From Letharia columbiana (lineage: Eukaryota; Ascomycota; Lecanoromycetes; Lecanorales; Parmeliaceae), in NCBI RefSeq assembly GCF_014066305.1, contig NW_023501084.1:278501-342500 (forward strand): 64,000 nt of DNA, given 5' to 3'. This document shows positions 35,621-46,151 of this stretch, piece after piece. A program made the position numbers and the translations under genes. Below the pieces are notes generated by a model. It was not told where the DNA came from. It made no database searches and saw nothing but the letters and a program-made list of their open reading frames with translations. Each line of letters starts with the position of its first letter. Position 1 is the stretch's first letter.

Positions 35621-36124
35621 ATGGTCTACAAAATGGTTATGTACGTTGACGGCGGTTGTAGAGGCAATGGCTACCCGGGCGCCTATGGTGCCTGCGCATG
35701 CTTTGTCGTGAGAAGATGGGGCCAGAACGAAACCTTCGCGCGACGTCTACCAGAGTCGATGCGTCCAGTACCTACAAACCAACGAGCGGAGCTTTATGCC
35801 ATCATTATCGCCCTCAAGCATGCTATCAAAGAACGAGGATTCCTGGACGGCAACCCTTACATGGAGGTCACCATACACACAGACTCCAAGTATGCGCACG
35901 GCTGCATGACCGATTGGTATCGCAAGTGGCAGGGAAATGGTTTCATCAATTCTCTTGGGAATGAGGTTGTGAATCGTGACTTGATTGAGAGGGCGCTGGA
36001 GCTCCAAAGTGAAATTTGGGATTATGGCAATGTCACTTGGGAGTGGGTACCAAGGTCTGATAACACAGTGGCTGATGAAGCGGCCAACGATGAGATGGAT
36101 GAAATGGAGGAAGAATGGGAATGA
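35621..36124 (+). CDS. RNase H-like domain protein
   Basis: 167 residues from the ATG of MVYKMVMYVDGG. The longer frame upstream starts at a non-ATG codon. This is a compact RNase H fold with its four acidic positions in order: MYVDGGCRGNG (Asp), NQRAELYAIIIAL (Glu), VTIHTDSKYAHG (Asp) and RSDNTVADEAAND (Asp). Such enzymes cut RNA in RNA-DNA hybrids. The absence of a reverse transcriptase next to it and its stand-alone size suggest a host gene rather than part of a retroelement. It ends in an acidic tail (DEMDEMEEEWE). It has no hybrid-binding domain and no targeting signal that I can see. All catalytic residues appear intact. Confidence 0.8.
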   Translation: MVYKMVMYVDGGCRGNGYPGAYGACACFVVRRWGQNETFARRLPESMRPVPTNQRAELYAIIIALKHAIKERGFLDGNPYMEVTIHTDSKYAHGCMTDWYRKWQGNGFINSLGNEVVNRDLIERALELQSEIWDYGNVTWEWVPRSDNTVADEAANDEMDEMEEEWE

Positions 36125-36876
36125 TTTTGTGACCGGCCAATGCTGAATCTGGTGCTGCATCGGGTCTGCACCGAAAGTCCTGCACCCGCCTAGTGCAGCC
36201 CTAACCCTACTTTCGGAAGCGGCCCTGTGGGAAGCCTAAAATATCTTCTCCAGGCTGATGGGACTTAGGTACTTCTTTGCCTTGATAGGGCAGTGCCCCG
36301 AAACCTGGCTGGGCTAGGTGCGATTCCGAGAACTCCGACGCATTGTCCAGGTACCCTTTAAGTGGGGCGTTATCCGAAGTCTGAGCCGAGTCTTGGCGGT
36401 ATTTCTCTTGTAGGCGACGAAGAAATCTTCGATCGAAACACTCCAAGTCTACACCTTTCACAGTTTCGGATCAGCCAAGGGTTGTACTGGTACTGTATAA
36501 AGAAAGGGAACGCATGCTGAATCCGGCAGCGGAAATTCAGCTGCCACTAGCTACATGTAACCGAGCTTCAACGAGTAGATTACCATATGCACAGACCCTA
36601 TTTTCTGCACAGACCTCTATGCGTTTCCAGTTCACAAGGAGTCAACCCCTGTAAAACAACAGTGCTGACTGTTTGTTTCTTCTCTTTATCTGTAGCCCGC
36701 AGCGTCCCAGATAATTTTCTGTTCTTTCATCGCTTTCCGCTTTCAAGAAGCAAACTGGTAGAATACATCCGCAATGTATATGTAGCAGTACTCTACTAAG
36801 CATCCATCTTCTCTAGGTCACACTGCTGAGCGATCTCATCATTTCCCTGTCTTCCTCACTTAACGACTCCTCGACC
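36125..36876. other. Intergenic, nothing supported
   Basis: Spacer between the RNase H and MYND genes. A pyrimidine-rich leader-like stretch precedes the MYND start. Confidence 0.4.
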
Positions 36877-37494
36877 ATGGATTCCACTCAAAAAGCTTGT
36901 GCCAAATGCCACAAACTTCAAGCAGACATACCCCTCAAACGCTGCGCCAAATGCCAAAACCAGTGGTACTGCAGCCGTGACTGCCAGAAAGCCGATTGGA
37001 AAGCCCACAAGGCATTCTGTGCCTCTTCGCAGCAGAGCAATGCGCAGAGAGAACCCCACGCTACAACCAATTTCGACGCCATGCCCAAAGTGTTCGGCAA
37101 CTTCTTCAAGGGTATTTGTCCAGACAACTACCTACATCAATTCCCCAAGAAAGATGCTTTCCGCCAGCTGATTGACTGCTATCGCATGCGTGTTGAGGAC
37201 GACTACAACTTTGCGGGCGATACCCGTGGACTCTACAACGGGGACGACCCACTGGCCGACTTTCAGGAGTTCTTGGACATGGCAGAGACGAGAGGCGGAA
37301 TTCTGCCCAGCTGGTGGTCGGATGGAAAGAGGAAGGAGTGTGAGGAGAGTGCAGTGGGGACATCGAACTGGAGCGATCTGAACGCCGCGGTGGAGAAACA
37401 GGATGTCATCGAACACTACGGAGATCCTACCATGCCGATGAAGTTGAGACTGTTGGCTGAGAAGATCTATGGCAAGAAGATCGAGGGAACGTGA
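36877..37494 (+). CDS. MYND zinc-finger protein
   Basis: An intact single-exon frame of 205 residues with an ATG in good context (ACCATGG). Residues 8-48 form a MYND finger: CAKCHKLQ, CAKCQNQWYCSRDCQ, then H and C in WKAHKAFC. All eight zinc ligands are present. The rest is a helical domain of unknown type (FRQLIDCYRMRVEDDYNF, DPLADFQEFLDMAETRGGILPSWW, MPMKLRLLAEKIYGKKI). This second part occurs with MYND fingers in other ascomycete proteins. MYND domains bind proline-rich peptides and mediate protein contacts. No SET domain is present, so this is not a methyltransferase of the SMYD type. Confidence 0.82.
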   Translation: MDSTQKACAKCHKLQADIPLKRCAKCQNQWYCSRDCQKADWKAHKAFCASSQQSNAQREPHATTNFDAMPKVFGNFFKGICPDNYLHQFPKKDAFRQLIDCYRMRVEDDYNFAGDTRGLYNGDDPLADFQEFLDMAETRGGILPSWWSDGKRKECEESAVGTSNWSDLNAAVEKQDVIEHYGDPTMPMKLRLLAEKIYGKKIEGT

Positions 37495-38416
37495 TCGCAT
37501 GAAGCGCTATGGCATTTGGGTCAGTCACAGTGATAGGGTCTACAGGATTTTGCGTTGACCGAGCAGTCTTCATCGGTAATTCCTTATCTGCCTAGGCAAC
37601 CCTCTCATGTCCTTTCGCTTGCATTGAGTACGATGACGGCGAAAACCAATCCGGCTATGTACCCACACAAAATCCTTGCTTGTAGTGGCGCTCCGTGAAT
37701 AGTATTACAATTTCGAGAATGTATTCCACCTTGTCTCCTCCTTAAGAGGCAGCTGTGCCTGCGGCGTCGCTCTTCTTGCGTTAAAACACTTGGCCGTCAA
37801 GCTAGGTTTGTTGCAAGCACACTTCTAGAGCATTGAGAGACATTTGCGCAGCTTCTCCCAGGAATAGTTGGCCAATCAATGGATCTCAAGCGCTTGGTAC
37901 CGTCGCCGACGAGATCTCGTGAGATTACGGAGAAGACCATCGCGTATACTAATGCGACATTGGCTACAATATGGGGAGCGTATTGGTCAAGGTGCAAGCA
38001 AGGCGATGGAAGTGATATTGCGAGACTAGCGGTGAATATAGATCGGTGGGGTGTGTGGAGAAACATGTTGACTATCATCCTCAATCTGTTCACTGATAAC
38101 TCTCTGCAGCTCAGGATGAAGGACTGGATACCTCATCCACGGCCCACATAGTATCCAGTTTGACCCCAATGCCAGCGTTCGGATACTGTCACATGAAAAT
38201 CAAGAAAAGAAAATAATGGGGAAGGACAGATGGCATGAATTAACTACTAGAACGAGCCCAGCTCAATTCTGTGCTAACAAAACGCTGTGATGCGTACTCA
38301 AAAATCAGGCAACTCTGGTGACCTGGTCAACAACACAAAGATCTCGCACCGGCCGTCTCTTGAAATCCAAAATCGCATGCAGTATGCAACACACGGTGTC
38401 AGAAGAGACGTCGCCT
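37495..38416. other. Intergenic, nothing supported
   Basis: No conserved frame or repeat could be supported. Confidence 0.4.
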
Positions 38417-38961
38417 CTATCCAATATACTGAATGCTCTGGAACGACCCACTGAAAGCCACACAAAACCCGGCGTCACTCCCGTTTCGACCGTACCAGGT
38501 AGTCTGGCCTGTACAACCTGGCTCCGTGTAAGTATTGAAGCTCTGACGTAGCCACCAGCCATTGCCCCAACTCCCCCTGTGATTTCACGTCAGCGTCGTC
38601 ACTATGAGATAAGCATGCAAGTATCATGATTCGATCAGGTCCCGATTCCCGACGATACAATGAAAAAACACTTTCCAAAACCCCTCTTCTGTGTCGCAAG
38701 CAGATATGAAGGGAGTTGATGGTTCCACATACCAAATCTCTGTGTCGTTGGTGTAAACTCAAGGCAGTCCTCATAATTCATTCCACCGAGTTTGGGTCGG
38801 GGATGGGCGTCGTTGAAGACACCGTTTTGGCAGTACTCGTCTGTTTCCTCGAAGCAGCCAATCCAGGCTTTCGTGCTGCGTTTCTCGAGGCTTTCGTTGG
38901 TGGTTGGAAGGGACAGAGTGGTGAGGCTCAAGGCTAGAAGGAGGAGGGCTTTGGTGAACAT
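38417..38961 (-). CDS. Small secreted cysteine-rich protein
   Basis: Exon 1 starts at the ATG at 38961. Residues 1-18 are a signal peptide (MFTKALLLLALSLTTLSL) and SLEKR near residue 27 is a Kex2-type processing site. The mature protein contains IGCFEE, EYCQNG and EDCLEFTPT. After an intron that starts near 38735 (GTATG or the nearby GTGG) and ends at ATCACAG (about 38578), exon 2 encodes SWGNGWW, NTYTEPGCTG and GFCVAFSG, and stops at 38417. At least five Cys are in the mature part. The frame of exon 2 fits best with the second donor. The first, more typical donor gives the wrong phase, so the junction needs transcript data. It is a candidate secreted effector or surface-active protein. No toxin family is recognised. 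Confidence 0.6.
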
Positions 38962-41406
38962 CTCGATGGAGTGGAATCGAGTTGAGTTGAGTTGGAGATG
39001 TACTGCGATTATGTGGGGTGTGGATGGAGATTGCTGTAGATAGTATGTGCTGGGGAAAGTGTGTGACTGTGAATGGAATATGCGAGTCTAAGGAGTATGA
39101 TTGTTTCTTTGGAAGGGACGCAGTCTGCTTTTATATATGTTGGGGAAGTCTCTTGAAGTGGAGCATGAGTCATTCGACTGATAGCACGCGAAGTGTTATG
39201 GTAACATGAAACAGATGAGTGTCTGCTGCTGTGTCATGTCATTCAAAACCATGACTACGAGACGATACTTCTTCTGCCGCAGAATGGAAGAAGATTTGTA
39301 CTTCACCTGGGCGTGCGTATCATTGGGCATCATGATATAGTCTTTGTTTTGCCTATGAGACTGGAGAACTTGGCCAATGAAACCCACAGGGAGAGATTCA
39401 AGATGGAACGGTGAAGAGTCTTGGAATTTCGACACTTGGAATTCGCAAGTTGTGCTCTCGAAACGATTTCAGATCTGATACAAGTTTGAGAAAACAAGGT
39501 GGACTTTCTCATGTCCAATGACTTCTTGATTACTAGCCTTCGGCAATAGCTTTGATTGGTCATGTGAAGCCGCGGTGGTTTCAGCCTTGCTCAGCACCCA
39601 GACCCATCTACAGATGCTACTTTTAGCCACGACGGATACCGATCGTAGCCGGACCACTTGGTCTCCATCTTTATGACCATGTCATTAGTTGGAGGTGATT
39701 GAGTAGCCGGTTCCGGAGGTTAGGAAAGATGGTTGAGATGCAGGGGCCCGGCGGGCAGCTGTAACATGGCTAATATCAAACATATGCCCTGTCACTTTAC
39801 CCAAATCATAACAGGCATTCAACGCCCTTAACCCCCCCGGAGCGCTTCACAAAGAGCCGGCCTCGGATTGCACCTATGGATGCCTAGAGAGAAGGCGGAC
39901 AACACATGCCTCTTGCCATCGGTAAGGGAATCATTACCACAAGGACACGGACATGGCGCAGCCTTGAATGAAGGAAATCCATCCAACCAGCGCCAACATT
40001 AAGCGCCTAGGACTGTTGCTGATTAACGACGGTGGCAGTAATAGAGAGGTCCTGTTTCAGACCTTCTGTATATGTGTTACTATCCCCCCACCCTGCTTTC
40101 TGAGCAGCTTCCCCTCGTCTCAGGCCATACACCACTGAAAGGGAAATAGCAGGCATTTTCTGACGCTCCTGTTCATTCTCAGTCATTGCTCTTAGGTTTC
40201 TGACTCATGGAAGACAGATTTCTATCGCCCTGACAACTTGTCACTCTATCATGTCAATGCTCCCTTCATTCTTTCCTTCGTCATGATCCTCAACATTCTT
40301 CCAGCATTCGTCCGAGCGACGCCGTCATCGACAATGATCAGGCCAACGTTCACTTACATCTGCTGAGGAATCTCTTACATTACTATACCTGGGTGATACC
40401 TCGACTCCGACTTTGATTGTCCGGTATACAAGCACGATCCAGGCGCCCTATAAAGACTTCGTCCGTGTGTTTCGGACGTCCGGAGGACCGGATCTTGCTG
40501 CCACACTACGAAACGCTTTCTGGGGCTGCAACTCGACCGTCATTGCAGCGTATACGCCAATAACGTTTCCATGGCATAAGATCATGTCCAGCTAAGTAAG
40601 CTGACTTCAAGGGTGCATTTCTGGGAGCCATCGATTCTACCACAAATCGAAGCCAAAGTCTCTCCAATCCTGCGAAGCCGACGATCCTTGTCTGTTTGTT
40701 ACACAAGACAGCAAGAACAGTAGCCTTACTCAAAGCTCGGCTTCTCATCAACCAATGAGCGGCGACATCCAAGTCAGCGAAACGGACCATCCAGACGGAC
40801 AGATTTGGAGCTTGGCCCATCCAGTGCCGGTCGTGAATCTTGAAGCAACTTCCAAGGTTGCAGCGGTAGCACCATGTGCTGGTTCCTACTGGTCGCATAT
40901 GATTGGGGTTGTTCCAATACCGGTGGGGTTGACTGCCTGGCCCTGAAATGGCTCGACACCAAGGCAGGAGGCCGCGACGTGTCAAAATCATCCAAATCTG
41001 CTTTTGATGTTATGGCTTCTGAGAAACGAAGCCCCCATCATCATCGTTGATCCTATTCTCAACAACTCGTCGCCTCTGCCCTCCTTGGCTCTCTCTCCAT
41101 TTTCCTACACCGCTGGTTGAGCACAGACACTCTTCAACCCGCACCTTATTTTAGGCTTTCCCGACAGCGGCAGACGAGGCTCCGGTCTCGGGACGATGCC
41201 CAGGTTGAGTAATCGTAGTCGTAAAGATTGATGCCTCATTTGTTCGCAAGAACCAATGCGCGCGTGGAAGAAAAAGCCGCAACAAGTGTTGAAACAAGGT
41301 ACAGCACAATCAAGCGCAAGATGCAAATAGCCTCCGGGCCAGTTTCCTTCTAAAGCGTTTCTAGTTGCTCAGAATCCCCCCCCCTACGTATACTGCCCAT
41401 CTTATC
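38962..41406. other. Long gene-free spacer
   Basis: About 2.4 kb. Minus-strand frames at 39196-39660 and 40506-40995 lack domains and look non-coding. No repeat or RNA gene was recognised. Confidence 0.4.
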
Positions 41407-41928
41407 ATGCTGCCAATACTTGCAGTCCTCAGCGCTCAAATCTTGTTATTCTACCTCGCACCGGTCATTTTGGCAAGTCCTCTGCAGCCCCATCTACCGA
41501 CATTGTTCAACTCAGTCACATTGAATCCTCCCACTCTTTCAATCATCAATACTACTTTTCTCGATGATAACCCCTGCTTATATCCCAGCCCGGTCCGCCT
41601 CCCAACAACCTACCACGATTGCGCAGCTGCCGCCATGCAGATAACGAAAGGGTCAGTCATGGAACATTATACCTTCGGTCGCGGTAGACATGCAACCTAC
41701 AAGCTTCCAAAGACCTTCCACAGTGGCACATGTGTCGTCAACCTAGACATGGTTTACGACGACCAGGAAGACACAATGACCCTCCTAGAGATTCAGGGGG
41801 CGGCTTTTGCTCTAGCGATTCAGTGTACGGCTGGCGCAGTTTTTAATCTGGGTGGAATTGAGGCCGTGGGCCCGAAGAAACAACTGTATGTTACGATTGT
41901 TGGCGTAATGGCCCAAAGCACATCTTGA
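41407..41928 (+). CDS. Small secreted protein, GTC-motif family
   Basis: 173 residues from the ATG at 41407. The 14 codons upstream open with TTG. Residues 1-24 are a signal peptide (LAVLSAQILLFYLAPVILA). The mature part has NPCLYPSPVRLPTTYHDC, AAAAMQI, KLPKTFHSGTCVVNLDMV and FALAIQCTAG. Cys order and the LP....GTC block match the secreted protein at 33036-33527, so the two are distant members of one family. One NTTF glycosylation site. Function unknown. It lies about 600 bp upstream of the WSC protein gene on the same strand. Confidence 0.65.
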   Translation: MLPILAVLSAQILLFYLAPVILASPLQPHLPTLFNSVTLNPPTLSIINTTFLDDNPCLYPSPVRLPTTYHDCAAAAMQITKGSVMEHYTFGRGRHATYKLPKTFHSGTCVVNLDMVYDDQEDTMTLLEIQGAAFALAIQCTAGAVFNLGGIEAVGPKKQLYVTIVGVMAQSTS

Positions 41929-42524
41929 GTGGCTATGTTTAGCGCCACTATAGCTCATTTCGAACTAGGTTAGAGGCTGAGACTGCAAGCTATTCTCGTA
42001 ATCAAGGAGGGATGCGTCGGAGCAGCTATCTGAAATGCAGAATGTCTTGTTCGTTTCACTTTGACAATGTATCACGTACTTCATACAAGGTCTTCCGTTT
42101 GATCTCGCTTCCTTTCTGTTGTTTTCGTTGCGTCGTACGCCAGCAAATCCATTCCTTTGGTTCGATCACAACCGTCTGAAGTGAAGATATAGGCGAAGTT
42201 AATAAGGAAAGCATCTAATATCGAAGCGTGCTGCGTGGTTGGTAATTTAAGGTTTTGAACATTCTTCTGCCCCCGAGGAATGCAGGCTAGCGAGGAGACA
42301 ACGCGATGTGTATCATTCCAAGGACCATTCTCATTTCTCTGGAAGGATTGTCAGTGCTATAAGCCTGCGAACTTAGCACGCTCATAATTTCTTCCATTCA
42401 GCACACTTTTTGTTATTGTCTCTACTTTCCATCTGAGTAATACTTCTACAAACTACTTCGTAAAGACAATAATCGCTGCTAATCAATCCTCCTCAACTCT
42501 TGGGCTTTCACTCCTTCATCCAAC
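41929..42524. other. Intergenic, nothing supported
   Basis: Upstream region of the WSC protein gene, with a pyrimidine-rich leader immediately before its start. Confidence 0.4.
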
Positions 42525-44469
42525 ATGAAGTCCCGAGATGGGCTTGCCCTTGCGCTGTTGGCTCTTCTAAGCAATGATACAACGCTGACACTTGCTCAAT
42601 ACGTGACTACTGTCACCGTATCCATCAATACCGATCCTTTCTGTACAGGCATTGGAGCGTTTGGTGGTAGTGCCGCTGGGGCCGGCAACACTTCTGGCTC
42701 TGGCGCAGGTGGTTCTGGATTCGGATCGGGATCTGGGGCCTCAATTGGGTCTGGCAACGGTACTGGCTCCGCTACCAACAGCGGGTAGGACCACTTCTCC
42801 CTAGGACAACATAAATTGGAAAAGAAGCATGCTGACTTTATTTCCAGTGCCCCAATCATGCCTAGCAACAACACTACTGGACATAATACTACTGGACATT
42901 TTGATGCTCTTGGTTACTACCCTGCTCCAGCAGACGGAGATCTCTTGGGTGGTCCCGTCTCCACCAGCCCTAAGATGACAACGGAGCTCTGTGATACCAC
43001 TTGTCAAGGATATCCCTACATGGCGCTCGAGAACGGTATATACGTGAGAGTCGTATCGGCGAACGTTTTGGATCTGACAACTGCTAGGAGATGAATGCAA
43101 TTGTGGCTCATCTGCACCCAACGGCTCACCATCTTCTGTTCCCCCATCTAAAAACAAGAGAGAGGTCACCAGCGGCGACTGCATCCCTTGTGCGGGCAAT
43201 AGTAGCGAATGTTGCGGCGCCCCTGGCGGTTACGCACTCGTCTACCACGTTACGCCGAATGTCGCTAGCTTGTCAGCAGTCCCCTACAGTACGATTGAAT
43301 CGGCTAGCTCCACCATCGGAACTTCATCCACCTCTTACTCACCCATCTCTTCTGCCTCAGTCGTCGCGGACTCATCCACCGGCTCGGATGAATCGGTCGT
43401 CATTGGCTCCACCACCTCCTCCGCTGCGGTCGAGTCAACTTCCACATATGTCTACAGCACCACTGACAGCTCTTATTTCTCGAATTATACCTTTTCCAAC
43501 ACCGCCATAACCGCGGCTACTATCACACCTGGCTCTGCGACGGCCAATATTACTAACACCGCAACAGCAGCGAACGGAGGTAACAGCGGTGTTAACGCAA
43601 CAGCAACCAACGGCGGTAATAGTAGTACTGTCGCAACAGCCATCGGCGGCAACAGTGGTGCCACCGAAACGACAGCCCATGGGGGCAACACAAGTGGCAT
43701 GGATCCATCAGTCTACGGGGTTGATGGCGGGGCCACCGCAACAGCCAACGGTGGTGCCACTGCAACCGTAGGATCCAGCACTGCCGAGCAAACTCTTGAG
43801 TCTGCGACTCCATCATGTGTTAGCTCGGCCAACTATGTCGGTAACAACACCAAATACAGTGATTATTTCGGATACACGTACGACATTAGGTGCAACTTGG
43901 ACCTACAATCCTCGCCTGCCGACTCCGACGCACACGCCGAGAGCTTCGAGGATTGCCTCGAATATTGCTCCCTACTAACGGACTGTGTTGCTGTCACCTA
44001 CCAAGATCCGCCCTCCACCCCAAGTAATTCCAGCAATTGCTATCCAAAATGGAGCTTTGGCGGTTACGCGGCATCTACCGTTGACGGATTGTACAGCGGT
44101 GTCAACGTCAACGGTCCTTCCCCTGGCACTCTCGAGGATCAGAATCTCTGCACGACAAACAACACCCAAGGCGTGTCTTACGACAATCAAGCATACTACG
44201 ACGATTACGGCAACGCTTGGACCATCGGTTGCGATAACACGCTCGCCATTCCCGGCAGTGCGGCTCTCTCCAGCACAGTTACCGACACCCTGGCGAGTTG
44301 CGTCGATTATTGCGGCGTATACGACTCGTGTGAAATGGTGAATTGGACGGGGCCGCATATCAACGGCACGGCAAATGACCCCAATTGCTTTCCTGCGTCC
44401 TCGAATGGAACGGCTGGTGCTGCCGATTCCGCGCCAGGGTCGGGGTACGCTGTTTCGAGCCCTTCTTAG
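42525..44469 (+). CDS. WSC and apple-like cell-wall glycoprotein
   Basis: Exons 42525..42784, 42848..43035 and 43088..44469 (609 residues). Introns of 63 and 52 bp keep phase. A signal peptide precedes a Gly/Ser-rich linker (GSGAGGSGFGSGSG). Exons 2 and 3 together encode a WSC-like Cys module: ELCDTTCQGYPYMALENGD, then ECNCGSS, CIPCAG and ECCG, which is broken if the intron is retained. A long Ser/Thr-rich stretch with NGGNS-type repeats follows (about residues 200-370). Two related Cys-rich modules end the protein (SFEDCLEYCSLLTDCVAVTY and TLASCVDYCGVYDSCEMVNW), which resemble PAN/apple carbohydrate- or protein-binding modules. No transmembrane or GPI tail is visible, so it is probably secreted into the wall or truncated at the 3' end. 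Confidence 0.75.
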
Positions 44470-46151
44470 TATTCTATTCAAGGCATTCCGGCGAAGAGCT
44501 CGACAGAGGCAACAGGATCTTTGGTCTGCTGTTAGTGTTGACGTTGAGAGGAGGTCCTTTATCTATGTCATGAAGAATTCTCTTTTGCCCTAGACCGTGA
44601 TAGTTCTTCGCTGCATATATGCTACCACAAGATAATCATTCTAGTGCTCGTTACTTTCAGATTCATCATTTGCCGATCTCACGTGTTATTGAGAAAATGT
44701 ATCTTGCCAACATCGATACGTTTCGAGACTATCTCGCACGTTCTTAATTTTCTAGAGTTGGTGGAGGAACCGTGGCACAGGTATGAAGTCATTCCTTCAG
44801 GCCTGGAACTCATGGTGTCGCATTCCTTGTCATTCTAAAGTTGCTATGCGCATAAGATCATGTCACATTGCCGCACAGATCGGAAGGCAGATTTGTGCTC
44901 GAAAAAACCTCAGATGAATGACGCATTGCACTCCATCCCATTATCCTAGCGACTGGGGGGACTTCGCTCATAGAGTGCATGAAGGCTTAGCATTCACTTT
45001 GTTTTACTTCGTATTCTGCTAATAATTTTTTTTAAGGATTATATAATGACTTCATAGTCGGCTGATTGCTCTGCTCCTTTTGGCTTTGGTGTTGCAGTCG
45101 TCGATGACTCGAAAGTATGCGCTTCGAACAATGCTCTCGTGGTCATATTACAGCAGATGGTACTATGCAGAAACTCTGATGGCGAGGTATGACCATGTTG
45201 TGTGCGTGTGATGCAAATTGCGATCGTACAAACGGCATCCAGGAGCCGTATCTCTCACGAACACGTTTTTCTGAAATTTGCCTGCAATTGTCACAGGAGT
45301 GTTTCCTTTGCATTCTGCATATTTGCCGTGCAGACATTCATCGAAGCACTTGTCTTCATGATCGTTCTTTGAATCTCATGTCCCGTCAAGCAAGCCAACG
45401 ATATCCAGCTTTCATACCAGCACCATGCTCAAGACGTCCTATTCACCGAGTGATGCGGCGCACTAATCGGACACGAGCCCCTATCTGTCTCTGAGCTAAG
45501 CATCAGTAGACGTCATGGATGAAGACAAGTGATCTAAGTTCAAGATCATCGTGGCGAAGTCTACCTCGCTGGGAGCTCGACGCCACGCCCTCAATACTTA
45601 GCACCCATTCTTTGTACCTGTACAAGGTCCCGTCATGCGAGAATGAATCGAAGCACAGAGGCGATGATGGGAAAGATTGACGGGCTCATGAAAAGATTTT
45701 ATGCAGAGGGAGGGAAATCAGAGGGAAGAGAAGAAGTCAAAAGTATTTTCAAGCGGGAGCTGAAGATATTCCTCTCAGCGCAGGACAGGTGCTTAATATA
45801 TCGAAGTCTCAGGAATATGAGGCGACCTATCTGCTGAAGCACATAATCATTCCTACATGACTGTGAAACAGCCAAACACATGTCTTCCCTTGAATGTGAT
45901 TTGACAAAGACGAAAATCTTTGGTGAAATGGGTCACATTATCATTATGCTCTGCAAGCCACGCTTGTTCTAAGTGTTTTGATTGCGAGTAGAAGCGCGGA
46001 ACTCACAGATCTGCTGAAGCACCCCAAGTCGCACACGTTTTACGGCACAGCGGAGACGTGCCATGGATTCGCGCACGTTTCACACAAATTCTTGGCCGGG
46101 ATGATGGGATTATGGCAGTCGTAAATATATGTCCGGTGAGCACCAAGGTTG
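44470..46151. other. Gene-poor spacer before the AT block
   Basis: Only a 64-codon charged frame at 45643-45837 has an ATG. It has no domain and is not called. No repeat recognised. Confidence 0.4.

Noticed and set aside
40506..40991. Minus-strand frame of 161 codons
   Set aside because: No domain, odd amino-acid use and overlapping frames on both strands. Probably non-coding.
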